Positions 17,736 through 26,993 of a stretch of DNA of 64,000 bases are shown piece by piece; within the stretch, counting starts at the first letter, position 1; each line of letters begins with the position of its first letter. This DNA is from an uncultured Methanoregula sp. GTDB taxonomy: Archaea; Halobacteriota; Methanomicrobia; Methanomicrobiales; Methanospirillaceae. Position numbers and translations under genes: made by a program. The notes below the pieces were generated by a model. That model searched no databases and had not been told where the DNA came from. It saw only the letters and a list, made by a program, of their open reading frames with translations. The DNA is taken from contig NZ_OY781872.1 in the NCBI RefSeq assembly GCF_963677065.1, positions 1,917,419 through 1,981,418 of the forward strand. The letters are read 5' to 3'.

Positions 17736-18043
17736 TTTTGGCCGGGTCCTTTTGCATAAAATCAATGCGCGGATGAAGAATACCCATCAGCGAAATGAAC
17801 CCGATTCCATATGAGCCGCACCAGGATCGTAAGAATTTCAGAATCTGTTTTTGGGAGGGTTTGCGAGCCTCTTTCATCCCCGCCGGTTATATGCCGGCAC
17901 CCCTTGGCAGGTGATTGAATCTGCGGGGGAGTCCATCCGGGTGAAGCGCCGTTCTTATCGCATCACCCGTCAGATTTCGGATATTTTCTGGTTGGCACTG
18001 ACTATATCTTGAATACCGCTGCCGGGTACATTATTATAGGATT

Positions 18044-18814
18044 ATGGAAGGGGCAGTCCGCGTATTTGCAGGTGAGTTTGGCCGATCCACGCTCTCGGTT
18101 CCCGGGGAGGATGACGGGAGCAGCGCATTTGTCGTAACCCCCACAGGAGCGTACTGCCGGCAGATGTTCATTGCCGGAGCCCTGACGGAACTGGAGGCGA
18201 GCGGGGACTTCTTAAAAGGGCGGGTTGCAGATCCCACCGGTGGCTTTGACCTGGTGATCGGCGGGAAAAACACCGAGATCGTCACACTCTTCCAAAAAAT
18301 TCCTTTACCCTCGTTTGTTTCGGTCCTGGGCAAAGCCCAGCTCTATCGAAGGAATGGTACCTCTGTCCTTTCGGTACGCCCGGAGCACGTTGCTGTTATC
18401 GATCGTATTGTGCGGGACCGGTGGGTTCTTGCAACCGCTGCGGCAACGATGAAGCGTCTGGACAATCTGATGCGTGCGATACATGGCGGAGATTCGGATC
18501 CCCGTGTTTCTGCAGCAGTGCGCCATTATCATCTGTGCGAGCGGGACCTCGATGAACTGGCCGCGATGGTGGAGAACGCAGTAGGGAGTGTACGGCCTCC
18601 CGAAACCGTTGAGACCGAAAAATTGGATGTGAACAGTCTTGTGCTCGATCTTCTCGCAGCATCCAAAGATCCCCGCGGGGTTGCGGTCCAGGATATTCTC
18701 GATACACTTGCCGGCAAAGGGATCCTGCAGCAGGATATCCTCTCGGCAATTGAATCCCTCATTGTTGAAGATGAATGCTATCAGCCCCAGAAGGGTTTTA
18801 TCCGCAGGCTATGA
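18044..18814 (+). CDS. RPA-associated protein (OB-fold, COG3390 type)
   Basis: A 256-residue protein starting FAGEFGRSTLSV, with VTPTGAYCRQMFIAGALTELE and ARVADPTGGF-like strands typical of an OB-fold, followed by a helical C-terminal half ending in a small winged-helix-like segment (GVAVQDILDTLAGKG). It matches the archaeal RPA-associated protein family (RPAP in haloarchaea), which binds single-stranded DNA-binding RPA. RPA itself is not adjacent here. A TATA-like ACTATATCT lies about 40 bp upstream. The stop overlaps the phosphoesterase start as ATGA, so the two are co-translated. Confidence 0.82.
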   Translation: MEGAVRVFAGEFGRSTLSVPGEDDGSSAFVVTPTGAYCRQMFIAGALTELEASGDFLKGRVADPTGGFDLVIGGKNTEIVTLFQKIPLPSFVSVLGKAQLYRRNGTSVLSVRPEHVAVIDRIVRDRWVLATAAATMKRLDNLMRAIHGGDSDPRVSAAVRHYHLCERDLDELAAMVENAVGSVRPPETVETEKLDVNSLVLDLLAASKDPRGVAVQDILDTLAGKGILQQDILSAIESLIVEDECYQPQKGFIRRL

Positions 18815-19566
18815 GAATTGAGTTTCTCCGGGACGGCCCGGCACTGGTGATTGAAGGAGAGCATCGCCGGCTTGTTGTCGCGGACACCCACTTTGGCATC
18901 GAGGCCGATCTCGCCTCCCACGGCCTGCACTTCCGGAGCCGGAGTGCAGCCCGGCTTGAACGTCTCCTGAAGACCATCGATCTGGCAGATCCTGAAGAGC
19001 TTGTTCTTCTCGGGGATATCAAGCACAGCATCCCTACCCTGACCCGCCAGGAATATGATGAATTGCCTTCAATTCTTACCGCGCTCCGGGACCGGATTCC
19101 CCTCCGGGTCTTTCCGGGCAACCATGATATCGGCATTGAGCGATTCTTAATGGAAGGCGAGATCATGCCCCGGGATGGGGCTGTCATTGACGGGGTTGCG
19201 TACCTGCACGGGCACATGTATCCTTCGCCCGGGCTGGGGGGGCGTCTGATCGTTGTCGGCCACCACCACCCCCTCCTCTCGATACGGGATGAAGTGGGGT
19301 GCGCGCTCCAGGCTCCTGCATATATCCGGGCCGGTCTCGATGCGGGAAAACTGGGTCTGAAACCTTTCCCGGAGACCGGCTCTGTTACCCGGGCCCTGTT
19401 CGTTCCTGCCTTCAACGAGATTGCGGGTTATGATATCCTCCAGATTGCAAAGAACCCGTTCTCCCCTATCTCGCGGTGCATGATTCACGATGAGACTGAG
19501 ATCATCCTAGCCGACGGGACCTATATCGGCTCCTTAAAATCGATCCAGACCGATGAAGACGCTTGA
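18811..19566 (+). CDS. Calcineurin-like metallophosphoesterase
   Basis: A 251-residue metallophosphoesterase read from ATG 18811, which overlaps the previous stop by 4 bp; a longer reading from 18775 is unlikely. Metal motifs are in order: VADTHFG (D-x-H), LLGDIKH (GD-x-x-H-like), FPGNHDIG (GNHD), and VVGHHHP (GHxH). It belongs to the archaeal group often found with RPA and RPA-associated genes, with presumed nuclease or phosphodiesterase activity in DNA metabolism. The end overlaps the Lhr helicase gene by 14 bp. The three genes 18044-22249 form one operon of DNA-handling proteins. Confidence 0.9.
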   Translation: MRIEFLRDGPALVIEGEHRRLVVADTHFGIEADLASHGLHFRSRSAARLERLLKTIDLADPEELVLLGDIKHSIPTLTRQEYDELPSILTALRDRIPLRVFPGNHDIGIERFLMEGEIMPRDGAVIDGVAYLHGHMYPSPGLGGRLIVVGHHHPLLSIRDEVGCALQAPAYIRAGLDAGKLGLKPFPETGSVTRALFVPAFNEIAGYDILQIAKNPFSPISRCMIHDETEIILADGTYIGSLKSIQTDEDA

Positions 19567-22249
19567 AATTCTTGACCCGAGAGTCCGGTCCTGCATCAAA
19601 AAACGCGGTTTTACCAGCCTGTCCGATGCCCAGAAGCAGGCAATACCTCTCCTGGCTCAGGGGAACCATCTTGTCCTGATTGCTCCTACGGGAACCGGGA
19701 AGACCGAGAGCGCGATGTTTCCTGTGTTCAACGGGCTTCTCTCTCTCCCGGCCGGTGGCGGGTTCAAAGCCCTGTATATCACTCCCCTGCGATCCCTGAA
19801 CCGGGATATCCTCTCCCGCATGCAGTGGTGGTGTGGGGAACTCGGCCTCTCGGTCGGGGTCCGTCACGGGGATACCCCTCTTGCCGAACGCAGGAAACAG
19901 GCAGTGTCTCCCCCCGATCTTTTGATCACGACGCCGGAGACCGTGCAGGCACTCTTCATGGGAAAACGTCTCCGCACCCATCTCAAGAATATCCGGTATG
20001 TGATCATCGACGAGATCCACGAGCTCGCGGGAAGCAAGCGCGGTGCCCAGCTGGCAGTTGCGCTCGAACGACTGCATGTGTATGCCGGGGAATTCCAGCG
20101 CATCGGTCTCTCTGCAACGGTAGGCAACCCGGAAGATATAGCCCGTTTTCTCTGCGGCAGTCGCCCATTCTCCATTGTCCAGGTGCCGGTTGCCAAACAA
20201 CTCGACATATCGGTAAAATACGTTGGGGACGATTTTGATCACCAGGCAGAGATCCTGAAAAAAGCCCTCAAACGCGAGGGCTCCACCCTTGTTTTTGTCA
20301 ATACCCGGGTGACGGCAGAAGCGCTGGGTCATGCGCTCTATGAACACGGGAATGTAGAAGTCCACCACGGCTCGCTCTCGAAAGAGGTGAGGATAGATGC
20401 CGAAGAGCGGTTCAAGCGGGGAGAGATCAGAACTCTCATCTGTACCTCTTCGATGGAACTCGGTATCGATATCGGGAGGGTCGATCACGTCATCCAGTTC
20501 GGGTCGCCGCGTGAAGTTGCCCGGCTGGTGCAACGGGTAGGCCGGGCCGGTCACCAGCTGAACACGATCTCGAAGGGCACGATCTTTGCAACCAGCTTCG
20601 ATGACCTGCTGGAATCCCTCGTCATAGCGAAAAAAGCTAAGGCTGGCGAGATCGAGAATGTCACCCCCCAGCGCCAGGCTGCCGATGTTCTTGCAAACCA
20701 GGTGGCCGCCATTGCGGTGGAATACGGCGAGATCGAACAATCCCGGATCCTTGAGATTGTGGAACGGACCGATCTCTTTCCTGATTGTGCCGCGCTCCTG
20801 GACGAGGTCTGCCGCCAGATGGAGGAGCACCGGCTGATCCGGATTGACGGGAGCAGGATCATAACTACTGCCAGGGCGCGGCGGTACCTTTCCGGGAACC
20901 TCTCAATGATCCACGATGAACGGAAAGTGCCTATCTTCGATATGGTTACAAGAAGGACCGTGGGAACTCTCGATGAATCGTTTGTGGTCGGGTGGGTACA
21001 TACGGGAGCGGTTTTCATAACCAAGGGGCAGCTCTGGCGGGTACTCGAGATCGCGGATGGCCGGCTGGTTGTTGAACCTGCCCGCAAAGTCCAGGGAGAG
21101 CTGCCTTCGTGGGAAGGCGAACAGATTCCGGTCCCGTTCCCGGTAGCGCAGGAAGTAGGCCGGATGCGGAGAACCCGGGGCATTGCGGAATATACGGACG
21201 ATCCTCAGAACACCTTGTTTGCCACAAAATTCCTCACCGAGATGGACAAGAACCGGTCCCTGGTTCCGACCGACCAGCTCATCACGCTGGAGAACACGGA
21301 CGATGGCGTTGTCTGCAATGTCTGTGCCGGCCATAAAGCCAATGAAGCGTTCGGCCGGGTCATCTCCATCCTCATATCAGCCCGGTACGGGACCACGGTC
21401 GGCCTCGAACTGGATGCCTACCGCATGCTCCTGCGCCTCCCCTCCGCCATCAGGGCTGCCGATGTCCGGGATCTCCTCTCGGATCTCGATCCCGCCCATA
21501 TGCCCGGCGTCCTCCGGCTGGCGCTGAAAAGGACGGCTCTTTTCAAGTGGAAGCTGGTACAGATAGCCAAGAAATTCGGTGCAATCGATCCCGATGCGGA
21601 TTACGAGAAGATCAGTATCCAGCGCCTGCTGGAGTTTTTCGATAATACAGTTGTGCAGAAGGAAGCGTACCGGGAATTGCTCCTGGAATACATGGACATA
21701 TCGGCAGCCGCACTGCTCGTGGAACAGATTCGCGGGGGGCATATCCGGGTCGCCCTTGGCCCGCACTCACTGATCGGAGCCGGGGGACTCCTGTCATCCC
21801 GCGATCAGATCCCCCCGCCAACCGCGGATCAGGCCGTGCTTGCCACCCTGAAGCGGAGGCTCGACCAGGACGATGTCCTGCTCTGCTGCATGAACTGTAA
21901 AAACTACAAGAGCCGGACCGTGGTATCCCGGGTACCGGATCACCCCCAGTGCCCCAAATGCGGTGCACGACTGATTGCGGCCCTCAAACCGTACGAGGAG
22001 GAGCAGTATGCGATCGTGCAGAAAGCCAAGAAAACCTCCGAAGAGCGTGTTGTCGAACAGCGGCTCATGAAAAATGCAAACATCGTCCTGTCGAGCGGGA
22101 AAAAAGCGGTCATCGCCCTTTCGGCCCGGGGCGTAGGCCCGGAGATCGCTTCACGGATCCTTGCCACTCTTGCCGAAGACGATGCGTTCTACCGGGAGAT
22201 CCTCAAGGCCGAGAGAAATTTCATCCAGACCCACCGGTACTGGTCATAA
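19553..22249 (+). CDS. Lhr-type superfamily 2 DEAD/DEAH helicase
   Basis: An 898-residue Lhr-core helicase. Motif I is PTGTGKTES, motif Ia TPLRSLNRDI, motif II DEIHE, motif III LSATVGN, motif IV-V STLVFVNTRVT and SSMELGIDIG, and motif VI QRVGRAGH. The second half contains the Lhr winged-helix and beta-barrel segments. A C-terminal zinc ribbon (CMNC-x-n-CPKC near residues 783-805) is followed by an HhH-like tail (LSARGVGPEIASRIL). Lhr proteins are ATP-driven 3'-to-5' helicases acting at forks and in DNA repair. It starts within the end of the phosphoesterase gene. Confidence 0.93.
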   Translation: MKTLEILDPRVRSCIKKRGFTSLSDAQKQAIPLLAQGNHLVLIAPTGTGKTESAMFPVFNGLLSLPAGGGFKALYITPLRSLNRDILSRMQWWCGELGLSVGVRHGDTPLAERRKQAVSPPDLLITTPETVQALFMGKRLRTHLKNIRYVIIDEIHELAGSKRGAQLAVALERLHVYAGEFQRIGLSATVGNPEDIARFLCGSRPFSIVQVPVAKQLDISVKYVGDDFDHQAEILKKALKREGSTLVFVNTRVTAEALGHALYEHGNVEVHHGSLSKEVRIDAEERFKRGEIRTLICTSSMELGIDIGRVDHVIQFGSPREVARLVQRVGRAGHQLNTISKGTIFATSFDDLLESLVIAKKAKAGEIENVTPQRQAADVLANQVAAIAVEYGEIEQSRILEIVERTDLFPDCAALLDEVCRQMEEHRLIRIDGSRIITTARARRYLSGNLSMIHDERKVPIFDMVTRRTVGTLDESFVVGWVHTGAVFITKGQLWRVLEIADGRLVVEPARKVQGELPSWEGEQIPVPFPVAQEVGRMRRTRGIAEYTDDPQNTLFATKFLTEMDKNRSLVPTDQLITLENTDDGVVCNVCAGHKANEAFGRVISILISARYGTTVGLELDAYRMLLRLPSAIRAADVRDLLSDLDPAHMPGVLRLALKRTALFKWKLVQIAKKFGAIDPDADYEKISIQRLLEFFDNTVVQKEAYRELLLEYMDISAAALLVEQIRGGHIRVALGPHSLIGAGGLLSSRDQIPPPTADQAVLATLKRRLDQDDVLLCCMNCKNYKSRTVVSRVPDHPQCPKCGARLIAALKPYEEEQYAIVQKAKKTSEERVVEQRLMKNANIVLSSGKKAVIALSARGVGPEIASRILATLAEDDAFYREILKAERNFIQTHRYWS

Positions 22250-22273
22250 ACGAAAAAAAGAATATTTTGTCAC

Positions 22274-22828
22274 TTACATTATGCTCTCGAGCTTCTGCTC
22301 GAGGAAGTCCAGGCCTTTCTTGATATCTTCAAGATTCTTGCCGCCGGTTAAGATGATCTTGCCGCTTGAGAACAGGAGTGCAACGATCTTGGGGTCCTTG
22401 ATCCGGTAAACAAGGCCGGGGAACTGTTCGGGTTCGTACTCGATGTTCTCGAGGTTGAGGGTGATGACGACCTTGTTGAGGTTGATGTACTTCCCGATAT
22501 CGTACGAACAGACAATATTGGTGATCGCAACCCGGGGCTCGTCGAATGTATCGACACCGGCCTCTTTTAAGGATTTGATGATTATGCCGAGTCCGTCGTT
22601 TAACGCTTTCTTGTCCCGGATTCCTGTCAGCACGACTTTGCCGGACGAGAAGATCAGGGATGCAATTTTCGGATTCTCAATCCGGTAGACTGCGCCCGGG
22701 AACCGTTTCGTATTGAGTTCGCAGCTTTTGATCTTGCCGGATACCATTGCAAGATCAATGGAATCGGCGATGACTCCTGATGCTACGATGTTCTCAATTT
22801 TTAATGAAGCGTACTTTTTATCAGCCAT
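22274..22828 (-). CDS. tbp: TATA-box-binding protein
   Basis: A 184-residue TBP with two direct repeats of the saddle half-domain. The first contains ENIVASGVIADSIDL and PGAVYRIENPKIASLIFSSGK; the second contains TNIVCSYDIGKYINL and PGLVYRIKDPKIVALLFSSGK. It recognises archaeal promoters and recruits TFB and RNA polymerase. The acidic C-terminal tail of some archaeal TBPs is absent; it ends LEQKLESIM. It converges with the Lhr gene with 24 bp between, and is divergent from the first acyl-CoA synthetase. Confidence 0.96.
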   Translation of the reverse strand: MADKKYASLKIENIVASGVIADSIDLAMVSGKIKSCELNTKRFPGAVYRIENPKIASLIFSSGKVVLTGIRDKKALNDGLGIIIKSLKEAGVDTFDEPRVAITNIVCSYDIGKYINLNKVVITLNLENIEYEPEQFPGLVYRIKDPKIVALLFSSGKIILTGGKNLEDIKKGLDFLEQKLESIM

Positions 22829-23025
22829 CCACTATACTATGCAGTCCTCTCAATCATAATACTAATGCACAATCTTTATGTCCACATCCATAACTCCGTT
22901 TCCGACGATAATCTACTATAAAGGTATCGGCCGGAAACCGATCACGCGCTTTTTTGGAATCCCCAGCGGCTCCTGATGAAAAGACAGATTGAAGTGGGCC
23001 GGCACAAAACATTGTTCCTGATTGC

Positions 23026-24693
23026 ATGAAGAAGAGCGGGAGCAGCACCAACAGTTACGAGAAGATGTGCGAATCATTCGCAATCGATGTCCCTGAGTAT
23101 TACAACTTCGGGTTCGATGTGATCGATGCCTGGGCGAAAAAAGACCGCAACAAACTTGCGATGATCTGGGTAAACCAGCAGGGAGAGGAGAAGAAATACA
23201 GTTTCCTGGATCTTAAAAATCTCTCCAACCAGGCGGCAAACGTACTCCTGAAATACGGGATAAACAAAGGGGATCGTGTTCTGGTGATGCTCCCCCGCAT
23301 CCCCGAATGGTGGATCTTTGCAATAGCGCTCATCAAGCTGGGTGCAGTATTCGCACCCTGTCCCACCATGCTCACCTCCCGCGACATCAAGTACCGGATC
23401 AACAAGGGAAAGTTCCGGATGGTTATTACGGATCTGGAGAATGCCCAGAAAGTGGAGGAGATCTGCAATGAATGCCCTACCCTGACCTGCCGGTTCCTGG
23501 TGGATGGCGACCGGAAAGGCTGGGCAAACTGGCCTTATGAACTCCTCTACCCGGCACCGGTCTCGCATCATGCCGTAAGTATTCCCGATGGCCAGAAGAC
23601 CAAAAGCACGGATCCGATGCTGATCTATTTCACGTCCGGGACCACGGGGGAGCCCAAGATGGTCCTCCACGATCACAGCTACCCGCTTGGCCATATCATA
23701 ACAGCCCGGCTCTGGCAGGATCTCAGGCATAACGACCTCCACTTCACGGTCTCCGATACCGGGTGGGCGAAATGCGCATGGGGAAAGATCTTCGGCCAGT
23801 GGATCGAAGGTGCCTGCATCTTTGTCTGCAACTTCACCGGCAAGTTCCAGGCAACCGAAGTGCTCCCGCTGCTGGACAAGTACCAGATTACCACCTTCTG
23901 CTGTCCTCCGACCATCTACCGGATGCTCATTCTTGCCGACCTGGACCGGTTCGATCTCTCGTCGCTGCGTCACTGCTGCAGTGCGGGCGAGCCCCTGAAT
24001 CCCGAAGTCATCCGTGTCTGGAAAGAGGGCACCGGCCTGACCATCCACGAGGGGTATGGCCAGAGCGAGACTGTCTGCTGCGTTGCCCAGTTCCCGTGCA
24101 TCGAACCACGCCCGGGCTCCATGGGAAAACCATCCCCCGGCTGGACGGTGGAGATCCATGATGATGATGGAAAACCTGTGCCCGTCGGGGAAGAAGGCCG
24201 GCTGGCAATCCGGTGCGATCCCCGCCCCCCGGGACTCATTGTTGAGTATGTCGACAATCCCGAGGAGAATAAAAAATCGTTTGTCAACGGCTGGTATTAT
24301 ACCGGGGACAAGGTCCGCTCCGATGACGACGGATACTTCTGGTTCGTGGGACGCGATGACGATGTTATCAAAAGCTCGGGGTACCGGATCGGCCCGTTCG
24401 AGGTCGAGAGCGCCCTGATCGAACACCCGGCCGTCCAGGAAGCGGCGGTGGTTGGATCCCCGGACCGGATCCGCGGCCTGATCGTCAAGGCGTTTGTCGT
24501 GCTCAACAGCGGAACCGAACCATCCGAGTCCCTGGTCCGGGAACTCAAAAATTATGTCAAGAGAACCACTGCCCCCTACAAGTATCCCCGCGAGATTGAG
24601 TTTGTCCGGGATCTGCCCAAAACAATTTCCGGCAAGATAAAGAGAAACGAACTCCGGGCCGCTGAGATCAAAAAATACCAGGATAAGAACTAA
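23026..24693 (+). CDS. AMP-forming acyl-CoA synthetase (acetyl-CoA/medium-chain type)
   Basis: A 555-residue adenylate-forming enzyme. Motifs in order: YFTSGTTGEPKM (ATP-phosphate loop), SDTGWAKCAWGK, GYGQSET, YYTGDKVRSDDDGY followed by FVGRDDDVIKSSGYRIGP (hinge and Arg), and the acyl-binding catalytic Lys in KTISGKIKRNE at the C-terminus. Length and motifs fit the ACSM/COG0365 group rather than full-length Acs (about 650 residues). It activates a short acid, possibly acetate or a medium-chain or branched acid, to acyl-AMP then acyl-CoA. It is highly similar throughout to the next gene. A TATA-like CTACTATAAA lies about 110 bp upstream. Confidence 0.88.
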   Translation: MKKSGSSTNSYEKMCESFAIDVPEYYNFGFDVIDAWAKKDRNKLAMIWVNQQGEEKKYSFLDLKNLSNQAANVLLKYGINKGDRVLVMLPRIPEWWIFAIALIKLGAVFAPCPTMLTSRDIKYRINKGKFRMVITDLENAQKVEEICNECPTLTCRFLVDGDRKGWANWPYELLYPAPVSHHAVSIPDGQKTKSTDPMLIYFTSGTTGEPKMVLHDHSYPLGHIITARLWQDLRHNDLHFTVSDTGWAKCAWGKIFGQWIEGACIFVCNFTGKFQATEVLPLLDKYQITTFCCPPTIYRMLILADLDRFDLSSLRHCCSAGEPLNPEVIRVWKEGTGLTIHEGYGQSETVCCVAQFPCIEPRPGSMGKPSPGWTVEIHDDDGKPVPVGEEGRLAIRCDPRPPGLIVEYVDNPEENKKSFVNGWYYTGDKVRSDDDGYFWFVGRDDDVIKSSGYRIGPFEVESALIEHPAVQEAAVVGSPDRIRGLIVKAFVVLNSGTEPSESLVRELKNYVKRTTAPYKYPREIEFVRDLPKTISGKIKRNELRAAEIKKYQDKN

Positions 24694-24697
24694 TCCC

Positions 24698-24718
24698 TTT
24701 TTGGTTCACTTCTTTTTT
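24698..24718 (+). terminator. T-run terminator between the synthetase genes
   Basis: Two T-rich tracts (24698-24702 and 24711-24718, the latter with six T in a row) lie just after the first synthetase stop, suggesting that the second synthetase is transcribed separately. Confidence 0.5.
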
Positions 24719-24763
24719 ACAATATCCTGCGCAAAAAGCCCGGGCATCTGTTACCCACTATCA

Positions 24764-24836
24764 TATGGTTGGGTGTTGGTGTATCAAAGAATCGAAAAGC
24801 GTAATAAGTGCACCACCAAATGAATCTATATGGTGC
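24764..24836. promoter_or_regulatory. Candidate operator of the RHH-synthetase gene
   Basis: Several short symmetric elements surround the start codon at 24830. GCACCA (24810-24815) mirrors TGGTGC (24831-24836), TTGGTG (24776-24781) mirrors CACCAA (24814-24819), and ATATGGT recurs at 24764 and 24828. Ribbon-helix-helix proteins typically bind such paired short sites. No Shine-Dalgarno motif precedes 24830, so the transcript may be leaderless. The link to the RHH domain encoded here is inferred. Confidence 0.4.
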
Positions 24837-26692
24837 GATATTCCATCACGATGGACGATAACCTCACGCAGTCTATCGATAAATCCTGCGAGAAGAGAAA
24901 AATATCCCGTTCGGACTGGATCTCGGAGGCGTGCTCCACCCAGATGAGTGCCCATGCGGGAAGCCCGATCATCGGCTCATCCACCCTTCCGTCTGCCGGT
25001 CCCGTCTTAAGCCCGGATCATCATAACATTCCCGACTATGACGAGATGTACAGGAATTTTAACATCGATGTTCCCGAATATTTCAATTTCGGGTTCGATA
25101 TCATCGATGCCTGGGCCCACAAGGACCGGAACAAACTTGCAATGATCTGGGTGAACCAGGAAGGTGTGGAGAAGAAGTTCACGTTCTGGGACTTAATGCG
25201 CCTCTCGAACCAGATTGTGAACATGCTCATCAAGTACGGCGTCAACAAAGGCGACCGCGTCCTGATCATGCTCCCCCGCGTTCCGGAATGGTGGACATTT
25301 ACTCTCGGGCTCATCAAGCGTGGTGCAGTTTACTGTCCCGCCCCCACCATGCTCACGCAGAAAGACCTCAAATACCGGATAAACCTTGCCGATATCAAGA
25401 TGGTCATCACCATGCAGGAGCATGCTGACAAGATCGATGAGATTGCAAAGGAGTGCCCGTCGCTCACCTGCAGGATGCTCATCGATGGAAAGCGGCCCGG
25501 CTGGATCAGTTACCCGGTTGAGCTGGATTACCCGGCTCCCGTATCGGCAAAGCTGGTCAACCTGCCCGGCATGAAAAAGACCAAGAGCACAGATCCGCTG
25601 GTCATCTTCTTCACCTCGGGAACAACCGGAGAACCCAAGATGGTGGTGCACGAACAGAGCTACCCGCTGGGTCACATCGTCACCGCCCGGTTCTGGCATG
25701 ACCTGCGCATGAACGATCTGCATTTCACCCTCTCCGACACCGGGTGGGCCAAGAGTGCCTGGGGCAAGTTCTACGGCCAGTGGATTGAAGGATCCGCCAT
25801 CTTCGTGTACGATATCCGCAGCAAGTTCAATGCAACCGAGATCCTCCCTCTCATTGAGAAGTACGGGGTTACCACGTTCTGCTGCCCGCCGACAATCTAC
25901 CGGATGCTCATCCTTGCCGATCTCGACAAATTCGATTTCACCGAACTGCGCCACTGCGTGAGTGCCGGAGAACCACTCAATCCGGAAGTGATCAAGGCCT
26001 GGAAGGATGCAACGGGTCTCACCATCTACGAAGGGTACGGCCAGACCGAGACCGTGCTCTGTATCGGGACCTTCCCCGGCATGCAGCCTAAGTTCGGGTC
26101 CATGGGGAGACCCTCCCCCGGCTGGAAGATCGAGCTTCACGATGATCATGGCAAACCGGTCGGGCTTCATGAAGAAGGCCGGATCGCGATCAGCACAAAA
26201 CCCCGGCCGGTCGGGATGTTCCGCGAGTACCTCAACAACGAAGATGAGAACAAAAAATCGTTTATCGGCGACTGGTATTACACCGGGGATAAAGCCTACA
26301 AGGACGAGGACGGCTATCTCTGGTTCATTGGCCGGGATGACGACGTGATCAAGGCATCCGGCTACCGGATCGGCCCGTTCGAGGTCGAGAGCGCCTTGAT
26401 CGAACACCCTGCCGTGCAGGAAGCCGCAGTCGTGGGATCCCCCGATGATATCCGCGGCCTGATCGTCAAAGCGTTCATCATCTTAAAACCTGATGTCAAG
26501 CCCTCAGAAAGTCTCGTCCGCGAGATCCAGACCCATGTCAAGAACGTGACCGCCCCCTACAAGTATCCCCGGGCCATCGAGTTTGTCGACTCCCTTCCCA
26601 AGACCATCTCCGGCAAGATCCGGAGAAACGAGCTCCGCGAGCGGGAGATGAAGAAGTATACAAGCGAGAGCAACAACATCAGGAAGTCCTGA
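24830..26692 (+). CDS. Acyl-CoA synthetase with N-terminal ribbon-helix-helix domain
   Basis: A 620-residue fusion. Residues 1-40 (VRYSITMDDNLTQSIDKSC, then EKRKISRSDWISEACS) have the strand-helix-helix pattern of CopG/Arc-type DNA-binding domains. A Ser/Pro-rich linker spans about 41-70. Residues 73-620 form a complete AMP-forming synthetase, very similar to the neighbour, with FFTSGTTGEPKM, GYGQTET, YYTGDKAYKDEDGY, FIGRDDDVIKASGYRIGP and KTISGKIRRNE. The ATG at 24830 is required for the RHH strand; a later Met would delete it. The enzyme part should make acyl-CoA. The RHH part may let it bind its own promoter (inference). Confidence 0.85.
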   Translation: MVRYSITMDDNLTQSIDKSCEKRKISRSDWISEACSTQMSAHAGSPIIGSSTLPSAGPVLSPDHHNIPDYDEMYRNFNIDVPEYFNFGFDIIDAWAHKDRNKLAMIWVNQEGVEKKFTFWDLMRLSNQIVNMLIKYGVNKGDRVLIMLPRVPEWWTFTLGLIKRGAVYCPAPTMLTQKDLKYRINLADIKMVITMQEHADKIDEIAKECPSLTCRMLIDGKRPGWISYPVELDYPAPVSAKLVNLPGMKKTKSTDPLVIFFTSGTTGEPKMVVHEQSYPLGHIVTARFWHDLRMNDLHFTLSDTGWAKSAWGKFYGQWIEGSAIFVYDIRSKFNATEILPLIEKYGVTTFCCPPTIYRMLILADLDKFDFTELRHCVSAGEPLNPEVIKAWKDATGLTIYEGYGQTETVLCIGTFPGMQPKFGSMGRPSPGWKIELHDDHGKPVGLHEEGRIAISTKPRPVGMFREYLNNEDENKKSFIGDWYYTGDKAYKDEDGYLWFIGRDDDVIKASGYRIGPFEVESALIEHPAVQEAAVVGSPDDIRGLIVKAFIILKPDVKPSESLVREIQTHVKNVTAPYKYPRAIEFVDSLPKTISGKIRRNELREREMKKYTSESNNIRKS

Positions 26693-26832
26693 TAGTCTCT
26701 CATATTTACCCTACCTTTATTAAATCCAAAACGTAATCTATACAGGCGCGAGGGAAACCGGGCCAGGATCGCTGGCACGGGTTCCCGCAATATGTCCTGT
26801 CCGGGCATCGTGTGTGCGCATCAGCAGCCCCC

Positions 26833-26917
26833 GGGAGGGTAGCCAAGCCAGGTCAACGGCGCCAGGTTCAGGGCCTGGTCTCGCAGGAGTTCTTGGGTTC
26901 GAATCCCATCCCTCCCA
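26833..26917 (+). tRNA. tRNA-Leu (anticodon CAG)
   Basis: An 85-nt class II tRNA. The acceptor stem GGGAGGG (26833-26839) pairs with CCCTCCC (26910-26916), followed by discriminator A. The D-arm is GCC...GGC. The anticodon stem CCAGG/CCTGG closes a loop TTCAGGG with anticodon CAG. A variable arm with CTC/GAG stem and a T-arm with loop TTCGAAT complete it. The long variable arm and anticodon both fit leucine. CCA is not encoded. The outermost T-stem pair appears to be T-T. There is no intron. Confidence 0.93.
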
Positions 26918-26920
26918 TCC

Positions 26921-26925
26921 TTTTT
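26921..26925 (+). terminator. T-run after tRNA-Leu
   Basis: Five T bases begin 4 nt after the tRNA discriminator base and are a plausible archaeal termination site for the tRNA transcript. Confidence 0.4.
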
Positions 26926-26993
26926 GCAGAATCACCGTTTCATGAAATCCTTGATGTATCCAGAACGCTGACATACTGTTCCAGCAAAGAACC

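Noticed and set aside
16905..18043. RNase P RNA, SRP RNA or chromosomal origin with standard origin boxes
   Set aside because: The conserved core sequences of these RNAs and the archaeal origin box are not recognised, and no Orc1/Cdc6 gene is adjacent.
25193..26407. 404-residue minus-strand frame (and 23074-24426)
   Set aside because: Both mirror the two synthetase genes at the same relative place, as expected of shadows of homologous genes.
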